64,000 nt of DNA from Arenibacter palladensis (GCF_900129275.1 NZ_FQUX01000002.1:623795-687794); one strand, 5' to 3'; positions 54,254 to 63,808 are shown, counted from the stretch's first letter. Notes: generated from the sequence alone by a model not told the origin. Translations and numbers: made by a program.

Positions 54254-55120
54254 ATGGCTAAGTATTACGACCTAGAGCGATTGGGGTACAGCAAGAACGA
54301 TATTCTTTTAATGGTACATGCCGATGATGCTGGACTTTCATGTTCAGAAAATGCCGCTACCATAGAAGCCCTGGAAACAGGTATTGTAAATTCCTATAGC
54401 ATAATGGTCCCCTGTCCTTGGTTTTTGGATATGGCAAATTACGCCAAACACCACCCGCAGTACGACTGTGGAATACATTTAACATTGACCTCTGAATGGA
54501 AACAGTATAAATTTGGTCCGGTACTGCCCTATTCCGAGGTACCGAGCTTGGTAGATAAGGAGGGTTTTTTCCATGCCAAAAGGGAATTGGTGAAGAAATT
54601 TGCCAAACCCCAAGAGGTTAAAAAGGAGCTAAAGGCCCAAATTGATAGGGCATTGGCATATGGAATAAACCCCACCCACCTGGACTCCCATATGTACACC
54701 TTGGGCCTCACCAAGGAACTACTATCCGTTTACAGGGAATTGGGCAAGGAATACCAGCTACCTATTTTTTTAAGCGATCAACTGCTAAGGGAGGTGGGCA
54801 ATCCCCACTCCCTACAGGAAGGGGACAACATAGTAAATGCAGTACATCTAGGCAATTTTAAAGCCATGGAAAGTATAGGATTGGATGAATTGTACACCCA
54901 ACAAATTAACAACCTAAAAGCCGGATTCAATGTTATTTTGATTCACACTGCCTTTGATAATATGGAAATGAAACAAGTCTGTGTGGACCATCCCAATTTT
55001 GGTTCCCAATGGCGGCAAATGGATTTTGATTTCTTCACCGACCCCAATACGGCCAAATTACTTAAGGAAAGGAACATTAAACCCATAACTTGGAGAGAAA
55101 TACAAAAGATAACCCTTTAA
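54254..55120 (+). CDS. ChbG/HpnK-like carbohydrate deacetylase
   Basis: The 288-residue protein has the family metal site in MVHADDAGLS and GIHLTLTSEW, and HLDSHM. YdjC/ChbG proteins deacetylate N-acetylated oligosaccharides or lipid-linked sugars. It stands between moeB and moeA on the same strand with 42-bp gaps, an unexpected place for a carbohydrate enzyme. Whether it acts on a small metabolite in the molybdenum pathway cannot be told. Confidence 0.87.
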   Translation: MAKYYDLERLGYSKNDILLMVHADDAGLSCSENAATIEALETGIVNSYSIMVPCPWFLDMANYAKHHPQYDCGIHLTLTSEWKQYKFGPVLPYSEVPSLVDKEGFFHAKRELVKKFAKPQEVKKELKAQIDRALAYGINPTHLDSHMYTLGLTKELLSVYRELGKEYQLPIFLSDQLLREVGNPHSLQEGDNIVNAVHLGNFKAMESIGLDELYTQQINNLKAGFNVILIHTAFDNMEMKQVCVDHPNFGSQWRQMDFDFFTDPNTAKLLKERNIKPITWREIQKITL

Positions 55121-55151
55121 CAAATCTCCTTTTAATTGTAACTTGTGTTCC

Positions 55152-56351
55152 ATGATTTCCTTTAAAGACGCTTATAAAAAAGTATTGGACCTTTATCAGG
55201 ACTTTGGCCATGAACAGGTTTCACTGGAAACGGCTATGGGTAGAATCCTTGCCGAAGATATTGTAGCCGATAGAAATTTCCCTCCTTTTAATAGGGCCAC
55301 CAAGGACGGCATTGCCATAAATTACGACGCCATTGAAAAAGGCCTTACTACCTTTAAAATAGAAGGGGTTTTGGCTGCCGGCATGCCTCCCCAACCATTG
55401 ATGGACGCTTCCAATTGTGTGGAAATAATGACAGGGGCAGTAGTTCCCGACAATGCGGATACTGTGGTGATGTACGAACATCTAGTTATTGAAAACGGAT
55501 CGGCCACACTTACCAAAAGCCCTAGCAGGGGGCAGGATATTCATATTTGCGGAAGTGATCAGCAAAAAGGGGATCTAGTTTTAAAAAAATACAGCACAAT
55601 TACGGCTTCGGAAATAGGTGTTTTGGCAGCTGTGGGCATGGCTTCCATTAAGGTACGTTCACTTCCCAAGGTGGCCATTGTGTCCACGGGCAACGAACTG
55701 GTAGAGGTAGAGGAGATTCCTTTGCCCCACCAAATACGAAAATCAAATATTCATACCCTTTACGCGGCACTGTCTGAAGCAAGTATCGTACCGACCAAGC
55801 TCCATCTACCAGATGAAAAAGCCAGTATTAAAAAAGCACTTGATAATACTTTAAAGGAGCATAACGCCGTCCTTTTAAGCGGTGGGGTGTCCAAAGGCAA
55901 GTTCGATTTTCTTCCACAGGTTTTGGAAGAATTGGGAGTGGAAAAGATTTTTCATGGGGTATTCCAACGGCCAGGGAAACCGTTTTGGTTCGGAATCCAA
56001 AGAGAAACCAACACCGTGGTTTTTTCCTTTCCGGGCAACCCGGTATCCACCTTTGCAAATTATAATGTTTATTTTAAGGATTGGCTGAGACGTTCCTTAG
56101 GCATTCAAATACCTAAAATTGATGTAATTTTAGAAGAAGCAGTCGCCGTAAAGGGGGATCTGACTATGTTGTTAAGGGTTAAAATAAGGTTTAAGCAAGG
56201 ACATTTGGCAGCTTCCCTTGTAAAGGAGAATGGATCTGGTGACCTGTGCAGTTTAGTGCACACGGATGGATTCATAATCCTCGAACCCAAAATTGATGCG
56301 TATGAAGTAGGGGAGTTGGTCCCTTTTGTCCCTACCAGAGATTTACTATAA
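55152..56351 (+). CDS. moeA: Molybdopterin molybdotransferase
   Basis: MoeA inserts molybdate into adenylated molybdopterin. The 399-residue protein has RDFPPF-like NRATKDGIAI, EIMTGAVVP, the SGGVSKGKFDF loop and FSFPGNPVSTFANY, all typical of MoeA. The ATG at 55152 is chosen; a TTG three codons upstream opens the same frame. Confidence 0.94.
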   Translation: MISFKDAYKKVLDLYQDFGHEQVSLETAMGRILAEDIVADRNFPPFNRATKDGIAINYDAIEKGLTTFKIEGVLAAGMPPQPLMDASNCVEIMTGAVVPDNADTVVMYEHLVIENGSATLTKSPSRGQDIHICGSDQQKGDLVLKKYSTITASEIGVLAAVGMASIKVRSLPKVAIVSTGNELVEVEEIPLPHQIRKSNIHTLYAALSEASIVPTKLHLPDEKASIKKALDNTLKEHNAVLLSGGVSKGKFDFLPQVLEELGVEKIFHGVFQRPGKPFWFGIQRETNTVVFSFPGNPVSTFANYNVYFKDWLRRSLGIQIPKIDVILEEAVAVKGDLTMLLRVKIRFKQGHLAASLVKENGSGDLCSLVHTDGFIILEPKIDAYEVGELVPFVPTRDLL

Positions 56352-56353
56352 TT

Positions 56354-57364
56354 ATGACACACGAACTCAAAAAAATTATTAGAGAATATCAGTCGGCCAC
56401 TTCTAAGGGCTTAAAATGTGTTCTAGCTACTGTGGTGGCATTGGATGGATCCTCTTACAGAAGACCAGGGGTAAGAATGTTGATATTGGAAGACGGACAT
56501 ATGATAGGCGCCGTAAGTGGCGGATGTGTTGAAAAGGAGGTAGTAAGGCAGGCACAGTCCGTTTTTGCGGATGAAATATCCAAAATAATGACCTATGACG
56601 GTCGATATCGTCTTGGATGCGAGGGTATTCTGTATATTTTACTGGAAGCCTTTAGACCGGACAAGCAATTCTTGGAAACCTTTGAAAAAACATTAGCAAC
56701 AAGAAAGCATTTTAAAATTCGGTCATTTTTTGAAAAAAAAGAGGGCTCCAATGCCGATTACGGCTCAACGGTTGTATTTGGCCAGGAAGAATTACCCTTC
56801 CTGCCCGGATTCCATGCGCAGGAAGAGCATGAAGCCTTTGAGCAAAACATGAAACCCTGTTTTAAACTATTCATCATCGGAGCCGAGCATGATACAGTAC
56901 AGTTATGTAGCTTTGCCGCTATGGCCGGTTGGGAAGTAACCATTGTAGCCGACCCATCCGAGGAAAAAAATATTTCGGACTTTGACGGTGCCCATGACTT
57001 TTTGGGGATTTTACCAGAGAGCTTTCCGTTGGGCGAAGTAGATCAACATACCGCCATTATTCTAATGAACCACAGCTATTCCAAAGACTTAAAGTATTTG
57101 TTGATCTTAAAGGATTCAAAACCCATATACTTAGGACTTTTAGGCCCTTATAGGAGAAGGGAAAAACTATTTGGAGAACTCATGGAACTAAGCCCGGAGA
57201 TCTCGTACGACTTCCTGGACGGAATCCACGGACCGGCGGGACTCAATATTGGTGCCGAGACCCCGCAGGAGATTGCCATATCCATAGTAGCCGAAATTTT
57301 ATCGGTTGTTAGAAAAAAGGAACCTATGCTCCTAAAGAATAAAGAAACCGGGATTCACGATTAA
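56354..57364 (+). CDS. XdhC-family molybdenum cofactor maturation protein
   Basis: The 336-residue protein contains DGSSYRRPGVRMLI, GAVSGGCVEKEV and an XdhC C-terminal Rossmann part. XdhC/CoxI proteins bind, sulfurate and hand over the cofactor to xanthine-oxidase family enzymes. Its stop overlaps the start of the next gene by one base. It should serve the IorAB-like enzyme upstream. Confidence 0.9.
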   Translation: MTHELKKIIREYQSATSKGLKCVLATVVALDGSSYRRPGVRMLILEDGHMIGAVSGGCVEKEVVRQAQSVFADEISKIMTYDGRYRLGCEGILYILLEAFRPDKQFLETFEKTLATRKHFKIRSFFEKKEGSNADYGSTVVFGQEELPFLPGFHAQEEHEAFEQNMKPCFKLFIIGAEHDTVQLCSFAAMAGWEVTIVADPSEEKNISDFDGAHDFLGILPESFPLGEVDQHTAIILMNHSYSKDLKYLLILKDSKPIYLGLLGPYRRREKLFGELMELSPEISYDFLDGIHGPAGLNIGAETPQEIAISIVAEILSVVRKKEPMLLKNKETGIHD

Positions 57365-57969
57365 TGCCCAATAAATTGAATATAGCTATTCTGATCATGG
57401 CGGCAGGCACTTCCTCCCGCATGAAGGCCATAAAACAATTGTTGCCGTGGGGAGACAGTACCTTTTTAGGCAATGCCATAAATAATGCAAAAAAATCAAA
57501 GGCCACCAAGGTGTTGACGGTATTAGGGGCCTATGATCAAGAAATTAAGAAAGTAACCGACTTTTTGGGTACGGAATCTATCCTTAACCCCAACTGGAAG
57601 ATGGGCTTGGGAAATTCCATTGCCTACGGCACAAAGCATCTTTTGGAACAGGACGCAGACTATAATGGTATTTTAGTGATGTTGGCCGACCAGCCATTGT
57701 TGGATATGCAATATTTAAATAGGCTGATAGATAATTTTTCCAATTCCAAACACAGCATTGTAGCTACCAAATATAACAATAGGGTAGGAGTACCCGCTAT
57801 TTTTGGAAAAGTACATTTCAATGCCCTACTGGAATTGAATTCGGATTACGGGGCTAGGGAAATTATCAAAACCAACCTTAACGATGTTATGGGAATATCC
57901 GCTGACGGAAAAGAGCTGGACATTGACACCTTGGAAGAGTATGAACGGGTAAAAAAGAGTAATCAGTAG
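57364..57969 (+). CDS. MocA-like nucleotidyltransferase
   Basis: The 201-residue protein has LIMAAGTSSRMKAIKQLLPWG, the nucleotide loop, and MLADQPLLDMQYL. MocA/NTP-transferase proteins of this kind attach CMP to molybdopterin for xanthine-oxidase type enzymes. Such a cytidylyl transfer would fit the operon better than MobA. It is translationally coupled to the xdhC gene. Confidence 0.85.
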   Translation: MPNKLNIAILIMAAGTSSRMKAIKQLLPWGDSTFLGNAINNAKKSKATKVLTVLGAYDQEIKKVTDFLGTESILNPNWKMGLGNSIAYGTKHLLEQDADYNGILVMLADQPLLDMQYLNRLIDNFSNSKHSIVATKYNNRVGVPAIFGKVHFNALLELNSDYGAREIIKTNLNDVMGISADGKELDIDTLEEYERVKKSNQ

Positions 57970-58071
57970 TCAGTAGTCACTGGTAACTAAATTGAACAGT
58001 TGGCAGTTTCAAGATTCAATGTTCAATGTTCAATGTTTAAAGTTCAAAGTTATTTAATCCAAAAACCCAAA

Positions 58072-58327
58072 CGTCATTGCGATGTGCTAAGGCGAAGAAG
58101 CAATCTCTTGCTTTTAGAGTAGGCAGTGGCGGCTGGCGACAACAAAAAGTGGTTCCAAATCCAAAATCTTGAATGAGTGGAACTAATTCCAATACGTCAT
58201 TGCGATGAGCTAAGGAGAAGAAGCAATCTCTTTCTTAAAGAGTGGGCATCCGCAAAGAGATAATCTCTCTATTAACAAACAGATTGCCACGCTACACCTG
58301 CCTAGCGGCAGCCTTGCTCGCAATGAC
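58072..58327. repeat. Dispersed flavobacterial-type repeat units
   Basis: Three units occur: 58072-58107 and 58195-58230, both CGTCATTGCGATG...CTAAGG.GAAGAAGCAATCTC, and a reverse unit at 58281-58327 (AGATTGCCACG to CTCGCAATGAC). They share the TCATTGCGA and GAAGCAATCTC blocks on opposite strands, giving large inverted structures. No ORF is credible. They lie in the spacer 57970-58683. Confidence 0.75.
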
Positions 58328-58403
58328 ATCTATAAACGATCCTTCCTCCAGGTCGCTAAAAAGGGGATTCAAACATAATTCAAAAAATAAAAGGTATTAA
58401 ACC

Positions 58404-58441
58404 TCAGGGCAAGCCTGTCTGCCGACAAAGGCAGGCCCTGA
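58404..58441. repeat. GC-rich palindromic element
   Basis: TCAGGGC (58404-58410) and GCCCTGA (58435-58441) flank CAAGCCTGTCTGCC, which recalls CAGGGCAAGCCTGCC at 11320. A further stem at 58488-58507 (TCCCGCC, TTTTTC, GGCGGGA) follows. These are probable members of one family of interspersed elements. Confidence 0.5.
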
Positions 58442-58683
58442 ACCCAATAATTAGGAATCGACCCTAGGTCGAGGTATTGAACCTAGATCCCGCCTTTTTC
58501 GGCGGGATTAGTTCAACTTGCAATTTTAAGTGCGTCTTACTGACTTCTCAAAATTGAGTTTCACTAATAAAACAACAGTTGTAAAGCTAAAGTCAAACAA
58601 TTAATGTGCTGGATATTTTTTTAGCTTCAAACTTTAGGTTGTCCACTATATAACATAAATTTAGAATCTAATTTAATGATGTA

Positions 58684-59778
58684 ATGATTTTAAAGAATTT
58701 AGTTCCGCTTTGTATTTTAGTTATAGCCTTTTCCAATGAAGCGATATCACAAAACATGAGCTTCGAAGAATACAATCCCGTTTCAACCCTGAAAGTACCT
58801 GGAAAGGAAATACATAGGGCCAAATTTCCATTTATAGATGTTCATGGTCATCAGTACCAAATGCCAACTCAGGACCTCTCCCTGCTAATTGCAGATATGG
58901 ATAAACTCAACTTGGCAATCATGGTCAACCTAAGTGGTGGATCAGGGGAAAGAATAAAACAATCCCTAGAGAACATAAAGGATCATTACCCCAACAGATT
59001 TGCGGTCTTTGCGAATGTAGATTTTGACGGGGTTGGCAAACCGGGATGGTCCGAGAAGGCCGTGGCACAGTTGGAAGCCGATATAAAGAACGGCGCCAAG
59101 GGACTTAAGGTATATAAAAGTCTAGGGCTGCGGGATAAAGATGCTTCTGGAAAACGATTGGCCGTAGATGACGAACGTTTAAGTGCCATTTGGGAAAAAT
59201 GTGGGGAATTGGGCGTGCCGGTCCTAATCCACTCAGCAGATCCCAAACCCTTCTGGGATGAGGTAAACTCCGATAACGAAAGATGGCTGGAATTAAAGAC
59301 ACACCCTAGAAGAAAGCGCTCGGCTACGGATCCGGCTTCATGGGAACAGATTATAGGGGAGCAACACAGAATGTTCAAAAAACACCCAAAAACCAACTTT
59401 ATAAATGCCCATATGGGATGGTACGCCAATGATTTGGGTACCTTGGCCCGTTTAATGGACGAAATGCCCAATATGTATGTTGGTATTGGAGCTATTATTG
59501 CGGAATTGGGCCGACAACCGAAAAATGCCCATAAATTTTTTGTAAAATATCAGGACCGCGTCCTGTTTGGAAAGGATAGTTGGAAACCGGAAGAATTCCC
59601 AACCTATTTTAGGGTGCTGGAATCCGATGATGAATATTTCCCATATCACAAGAAATATCACGCCTTTTGGGCCATGTACGGCATGGACTTGCCGGATGAA
59701 GTGCTAAAAAAGTTATACTACAAGAATGCGCTAAAACTTATACCTGGATTGGACAGGAGCTTATTTCCAAAAGATTAG
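58684..59778 (+). CDS. Secreted amidohydrolase-family protein
   Basis: The 364-residue protein has a signal peptide (MILKNLVPLCILVIAFSNEAIS). The mature part is a metal-dependent TIM barrel: FIDVHGHQYQ (HxH), LIHSADPK, NAHMGWY and LFGKDSW, as in ACMSD-related amidohydrolases. Substrate is unknown. It is flanked by repeat-rich spacers on both sides and is apparently monocistronic. Confidence 0.85.
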   Translation: MILKNLVPLCILVIAFSNEAISQNMSFEEYNPVSTLKVPGKEIHRAKFPFIDVHGHQYQMPTQDLSLLIADMDKLNLAIMVNLSGGSGERIKQSLENIKDHYPNRFAVFANVDFDGVGKPGWSEKAVAQLEADIKNGAKGLKVYKSLGLRDKDASGKRLAVDDERLSAIWEKCGELGVPVLIHSADPKPFWDEVNSDNERWLELKTHPRRKRSATDPASWEQIIGEQHRMFKKHPKTNFINAHMGWYANDLGTLARLMDEMPNMYVGIGAIIAELGRQPKNAHKFFVKYQDRVLFGKDSWKPEEFPTYFRVLESDDEYFPYHKKYHAFWAMYGMDLPDEVLKKLYYKNALKLIPGLDRSLFPKD

Positions 59779-59797
59779 CAATGCCAAGAAAAGTAGG

Positions 59798-59938
59798 TTA
59801 TTTACTTTCCTGTGGTTTTTGAATCTTTTCCAGTTTCCCATATTCCTGAAAAATACCGCATGAATCCGGTTTTTTAACAAGGGACTGTTCTTTTTTTCTT
59901 TTGGCCAAAGCTTCAATCTGTGGTGATAAAAATGACAT
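59798..59938 (-). CDS. Small hypothetical protein (46 residues)
   Basis: The minus-strand ORF begins MSFLSPQIEALAKRKKEQ and contains CGIFQEYGKLEKIQKPQESK. It is basic, without membrane segment. It lies 19 bp from the stop of the amidohydrolase gene in convergent orientation and is unbroken in this AT-rich stretch. It has the composition of a real protein but I know no family. Confidence 0.5.
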   Translation of the reverse strand: MSFLSPQIEALAKRKKEQSLVKKPDSCGIFQEYGKLEKIQKPQESK

Positions 59939-60435
59939 ATCTAACTTTTTTTGTTATATAAAATTACTTTTTTTTAAGAACGCCATTGGAATTAAATTGT
60001 TGTTTTATTGTTAAATTTTTTATTCGATATCTATAGTCATAATACGTCCCCTGACAATACCTAAAAGGATTTCCAAACAATTTATGATCGGTATTTTTTG
60101 TTGTAAAAACCTGTAAATAAGTATATTAACTATTGTTTAATAAATTAATTATCGAATAAAATAACCCATGCCAAATATTCCTATGTAGTTAGAACTTTCT
60201 ACACTTATAAATGTCTATCACCTAGGCTCATGGACCTTCGTATTCCCACTTTTCAATTCCCAATTCTCCATACTCCATACTCAATTCTAATTACTCAATA
60301 CCAACCTCCCTATAAAGAATCAAAAGAATGTTTCACGAGATTTTAACTGTTATAAGGCTGCTATTTTATATTTTTCCGCAAAAATCAAACCCAGTGCAAA
60401 ATTTTTCCGTAGGTAGAGTATAAATAAGGGCATTC
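59939..60435. other. Non-coding spacer
   Basis: This 497-bp stretch is AT-rich, with multiple stops in all frames and a short stretch rich in AATTC and ATACTC words at 60245-60300. I see no gene or RNA here. It presumably holds the promoter of the His-rich protein, though no exact TAnnTTTG was found near it. Confidence 0.5.
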
Positions 60436-60981
60436 GTGATCCAGAAAAATGAAAAAGGCTTGAAGCCGTGGTTGTTTAGAAGTGTAGCTGTCCTAATGGG
60501 CATCTGTTATCTAATGGCCCCTTTGCAGCAGGAGTTCACTGAAATACTGCATTTCTTTTCCCATGCACTTGATCAAGGAACAGCGCATCACTCCATTACC
60601 TCCCATACCCACAATATTAACCAACTAGCCCAGGCGGATAAGGCGCATACCAGGGCATTATCCCATTCCACAGAAGCCCATAATCATACTGGACCGAACG
60701 AAATGGCCCACCTTGGCCATACCCACACACATGATGCGGAGCCTCATACTCATGAGATAATAGATTTTATGAGCATGGTACTCAGTGCTACATCCCCGAC
60801 CCATAATGACAACGATAATATTAAGGTACCATTGGAATTGGACAAGCATATAGTGGTCGCCCATCATAAAACTTCCCCTGGCATAACTATATTTACAAAA
60901 TCCTATTTTTCCAAAATACAGGAAAACACTTCCAAAGGAATTCATTACCCCATAGTACCTCCTCCAAAACCCGCTTGTTAA
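60436..60981 (+). CDS. His-rich membrane-associated protein
   Basis: The 181-residue protein starts at GTG and has a short hydrophobic segment (about residues 15-30, SVAVLMGICYLMAPL), then a His-rich region (about residues 40-110) with HTHNIN, HSTEAHNHTG, HLGHTHTHDAEPHTHE. About 21 His residues occur in total. The end is PPPKPAC. This composition suggests metal binding outside the cytoplasm. The TonB receptor gene follows after 209 bp on the same strand. Function in zinc or copper uptake is inferred from composition and context. Confidence 0.75.
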   Translation: MIQKNEKGLKPWLFRSVAVLMGICYLMAPLQQEFTEILHFFSHALDQGTAHHSITSHTHNINQLAQADKAHTRALSHSTEAHNHTGPNEMAHLGHTHTHDAEPHTHEIIDFMSMVLSATSPTHNDNDNIKVPLELDKHIVVAHHKTSPGITIFTKSYFSKIQENTSKGIHYPIVPPPKPAC

Positions 60982-61190
60982 TTTTTGGAACGTAATAATT
61001 TATAAGGAATCCAACATCCAATTTTGGATACATTGGTTCGCTTCTAGATTGTTATTATCCAATCCCGAGATACTTTAAAGAAAAGGCATTCAACCCTATT
61101 CCATCCATAACCATTGGTTTTATAGGGATAGTTATGTCCGAATTATATATCAAGAATAGCAGGGCGCTATTCGGAATAAAAAATAAAACT

Positions 61191-63422
61191 ATGATTAAAA
61201 ATACCCTTGGCTTATTGATTCTATTACTTTCCGGAGCCTTACACGGCCATACCATAAGTGGAACAATAACCAACCAAGACAACACCCCACTAAGTGGAGT
61301 AGGGGTGTACAATAAAAATACCGGTAATTACACCTACAGCAATAATTCGGGAGCTTTTAGTTTGGCGAATGTTAGCATTAATGACCGTATCTATTTCTAC
61401 AGTCTAGGATTCAAGAACAAAGAACTGCTCATAACCGAAAGTCAGTTGGACATCCCCCTAAAGATTGTTCTGGAGGAGGCTGCAGTATCCTTGGATCAGG
61501 TGGTACTGGTATCCAATATAAACGCCATGAGCAGTTTTGTAAATGTGGACGTTAAATCCGATCCCGTTAAATCTTCCCAGGAAATCCTGAGAAAAGTACC
61601 CGGTCTCATTATAGGGCAGCACGCCGGTGGCGGTAAAGCCGAACAAATTTTCCTAAGGGGATTTGATATAGACCATGGAACGGATATCGCTATAAATGTG
61701 GATGGCTTACCGGTAAACATGGTATCCCATGCCCACGGCCAAGGTTATGCCGATATGCATTTTATAATTCCGGAAACCATAGACAATATAGATTTTGGAA
61801 AGGGTCCTTACTATGCCGATAAAGGTAATTTTAATACCGCTGGCTATGTAGACCTCACCACCAAAAAAACATTGGATAAAAATGTGGTTAGCATGGAGGT
61901 CGGTAAATACAATACCCTAAGGGGCTTGGGGATGCTAAAACTATTGGAAAGCGATGATGACAATGCCTATTTAGCCTCAGAATATTTGATTTCCGACGGA
62001 GTTTTTGAATCTCCCCAGAATTTTAATAGAATTAACATTATGGGACGGTACAATCATAAGGACGATGCCGGCAACGAAGTGAATTTAACGGCCTCCCACT
62101 TTCAGAGCAAATGGGACGCTTCTGGACAAATTCCCCAACGGGCAGTCGACAATGGAAGCATTGGCAGGTTTGGCGCCATTGATGATACCGAGGGGGGCAA
62201 TACCAGCCGTACCAACCTATTGGTGAACCATGACAAACAATTGGATCAGCATAGTCGACTTAAATCCAAGTTATTTATGTCCAAATATGATTTTGAACTG
62301 TATTCCAATTTTACATTTTTCCTAGAGGACCCCATTAATGGAGATCAAATAAAGCAAAAAGAAAATAGAACCCTGATTGGGGGCGAGACCAGTTATGATA
62401 GAACCATACACCTGGACCAAAATAATTCTCAGTTCAGGTTCAATACGGGAATAGGGTTTAGATATGACGACATAAACGATGTAGAGCTTTCCCATACCAT
62501 GAACAGAAAGACCACTTTGGAGCAACTTGCGTTGGGCAATATTGATGAATTGAACGCCTATGGGTTCTTCAATATTAATTACAAAATCAATAATTGGAAC
62601 ATTAATCCTGGTGTTCGCCTGGATTATTTAAAATTCGATTATGAAAATCTATTGACGACGGCCTATGACCAAAAGAGTGAAAACAAATTGGTGGTCAGTC
62701 CCAAGCTAAATGCTATTTACCAAGTGTCCCAGGACGTACAGTTATATGCCAAAACCGGAATTGGGTTTCATTCCAATGATACCAGGGTGGTCACCGCCAA
62801 TAATGGGGAAAGAATATTGCCCTTGGCCTTCGGAGCCGATATAGGTACCATCTACAAGCCAAAAAACCGTTTGGTATTAAATATGGCCCTATGGCATCTC
62901 TTTTTGGAGCAGGAGTTTGTATATGTGGGTGATGCGGGCATTCTGGAACCCAGTGGCAAGACCAAACGCTTTGGGGTGGACTTTGGTGCTAGATACCAAT
63001 TAACGGACTGGTTGTACGCCTATGGCGATGTTAATTACACCTATGCCCGAAGCGCGGAAGACCCTAGTGGGGAGGATTATATACCCTTGGCGCCCGACCT
63101 GACCTCTTCGGGGGGACTCACCTTTAAGGGACTTAAGAACTTCTCTGGGGGAGTGAACTATCGCTTTATCAAGGATAGGCCTGCCAATGAGGACAATTCC
63201 ATTGTTGCCGAGGGTTATTTTGTAACCGATTTCAACATAAATTATTCTTGGAAAAATTGGAGTTTTGGACTCATAGTGGACAACCTATTTGATACGGAAT
63301 GGAACGAGACCCAATTTGCTACCAGCAGTAGATTGTTCAATGAAACAGAGGCCGTGGAAGAAATCCATTTTACCCCAGGTACGCCGTTTTTTGTCAGGGG
63401 TAAGGTATCCGTTAGTTTTTAA
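61191..63422 (+). CDS. TonB-dependent receptor, probably for a metal
   Basis: With ATG 61191 the protein has a signal peptide (KNTLGLLILLLSGALHG), a CarboxypepD-like domain (ISGTITNQDNTPLSGVGV), a plug domain with RKVPGLIIGQHAGGGKAEQ and FLRGFDIDHGTDIAINVDG, a His-containing loop (VNMVSHAHGQGYADMHF) and a 22-stranded-type barrel ending FFVRGKVSVSF. The upstream His-rich protein and the His loop suggest a metal cargo such as zinc, as in ZnuD-type receptors. The in-frame ATG at 61134 would place 19 residues before the signal. Confidence 0.88.
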   Translation: MIKNTLGLLILLLSGALHGHTISGTITNQDNTPLSGVGVYNKNTGNYTYSNNSGAFSLANVSINDRIYFYSLGFKNKELLITESQLDIPLKIVLEEAAVSLDQVVLVSNINAMSSFVNVDVKSDPVKSSQEILRKVPGLIIGQHAGGGKAEQIFLRGFDIDHGTDIAINVDGLPVNMVSHAHGQGYADMHFIIPETIDNIDFGKGPYYADKGNFNTAGYVDLTTKKTLDKNVVSMEVGKYNTLRGLGMLKLLESDDDNAYLASEYLISDGVFESPQNFNRINIMGRYNHKDDAGNEVNLTASHFQSKWDASGQIPQRAVDNGSIGRFGAIDDTEGGNTSRTNLLVNHDKQLDQHSRLKSKLFMSKYDFELYSNFTFFLEDPINGDQIKQKENRTLIGGETSYDRTIHLDQNNSQFRFNTGIGFRYDDINDVELSHTMNRKTTLEQLALGNIDELNAYGFFNINYKINNWNINPGVRLDYLKFDYENLLTTAYDQKSENKLVVSPKLNAIYQVSQDVQLYAKTGIGFHSNDTRVVTANNGERILPLAFGADIGTIYKPKNRLVLNMALWHLFLEQEFVYVGDAGILEPSGKTKRFGVDFGARYQLTDWLYAYGDVNYTYARSAEDPSGEDYIPLAPDLTSSGGLTFKGLKNFSGGVNYRFIKDRPANEDNSIVAEGYFVTDFNINYSWKNWSFGLIVDNLFDTEWNETQFATSSRLFNETEAVEEIHFTPGTPFFVRGKVSVSF

Positions 63423-63445
63423 TGGTGTTTGTAACCAAATAATAG

Positions 63446-63485
63446 CTCCTTCCCTAAAGTCTACTGAGGGGAAGGAGTTTTTTTT
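63446..63485 (+). terminator. Terminator of the TonB receptor gene
   Basis: CTCCTTCCC (63446-63454) pairs with GGGAAGGAG (63469-63477), followed by eight T residues. It lies 23 bp after the stop codon. Confidence 0.9.
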
Positions 63486-63808
63486 ATGTTGTTGTTATAA
63501 GGGACGTTCAATCCCATTGAGTGTTCTCTATACAAAATACCAAACAGCCCGTCACTACCAATGAAGACAGTACTTTCAACATTCAACTTTATAACATTCA
63601 ACTTTATAACTCTTTAGTCCACTTCGATTTCGACTACGCTCAATCTCCGTTAGAACTTTCAACATTCAACTTTTAACTACATAGAAGAGTTACCAGTGCG
63701 ATTTCTCCTCGCCTCTGCTCGATCGAAATGACTTTTAGCTTTAAACTTGAAACTTTGAAACTTGAAACTTTGAACTTCTAACCTTCAACCTTAAACTTTC
63801 AACTCAAT
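63486..63808. repeat. Low-complexity AACTTT-type and REP-like spacer
   Basis: Several copies of CATTCAACTTTATAA and TTGAAACTTTGAAACTTG words occur between 63570 and 63800. Between them lie GATTTCGACTACGCTCAATC and CGATTTCTCCTCGCC...GATCGAAATGAC, resembling flavobacterial REP-like units. No coding ORF is visible. Confidence 0.6.

Noticed and set aside
58072..58327. CRISPR array
   Set aside because: Units are few, unequal in spacing and partly inverted, and no cas genes are present.
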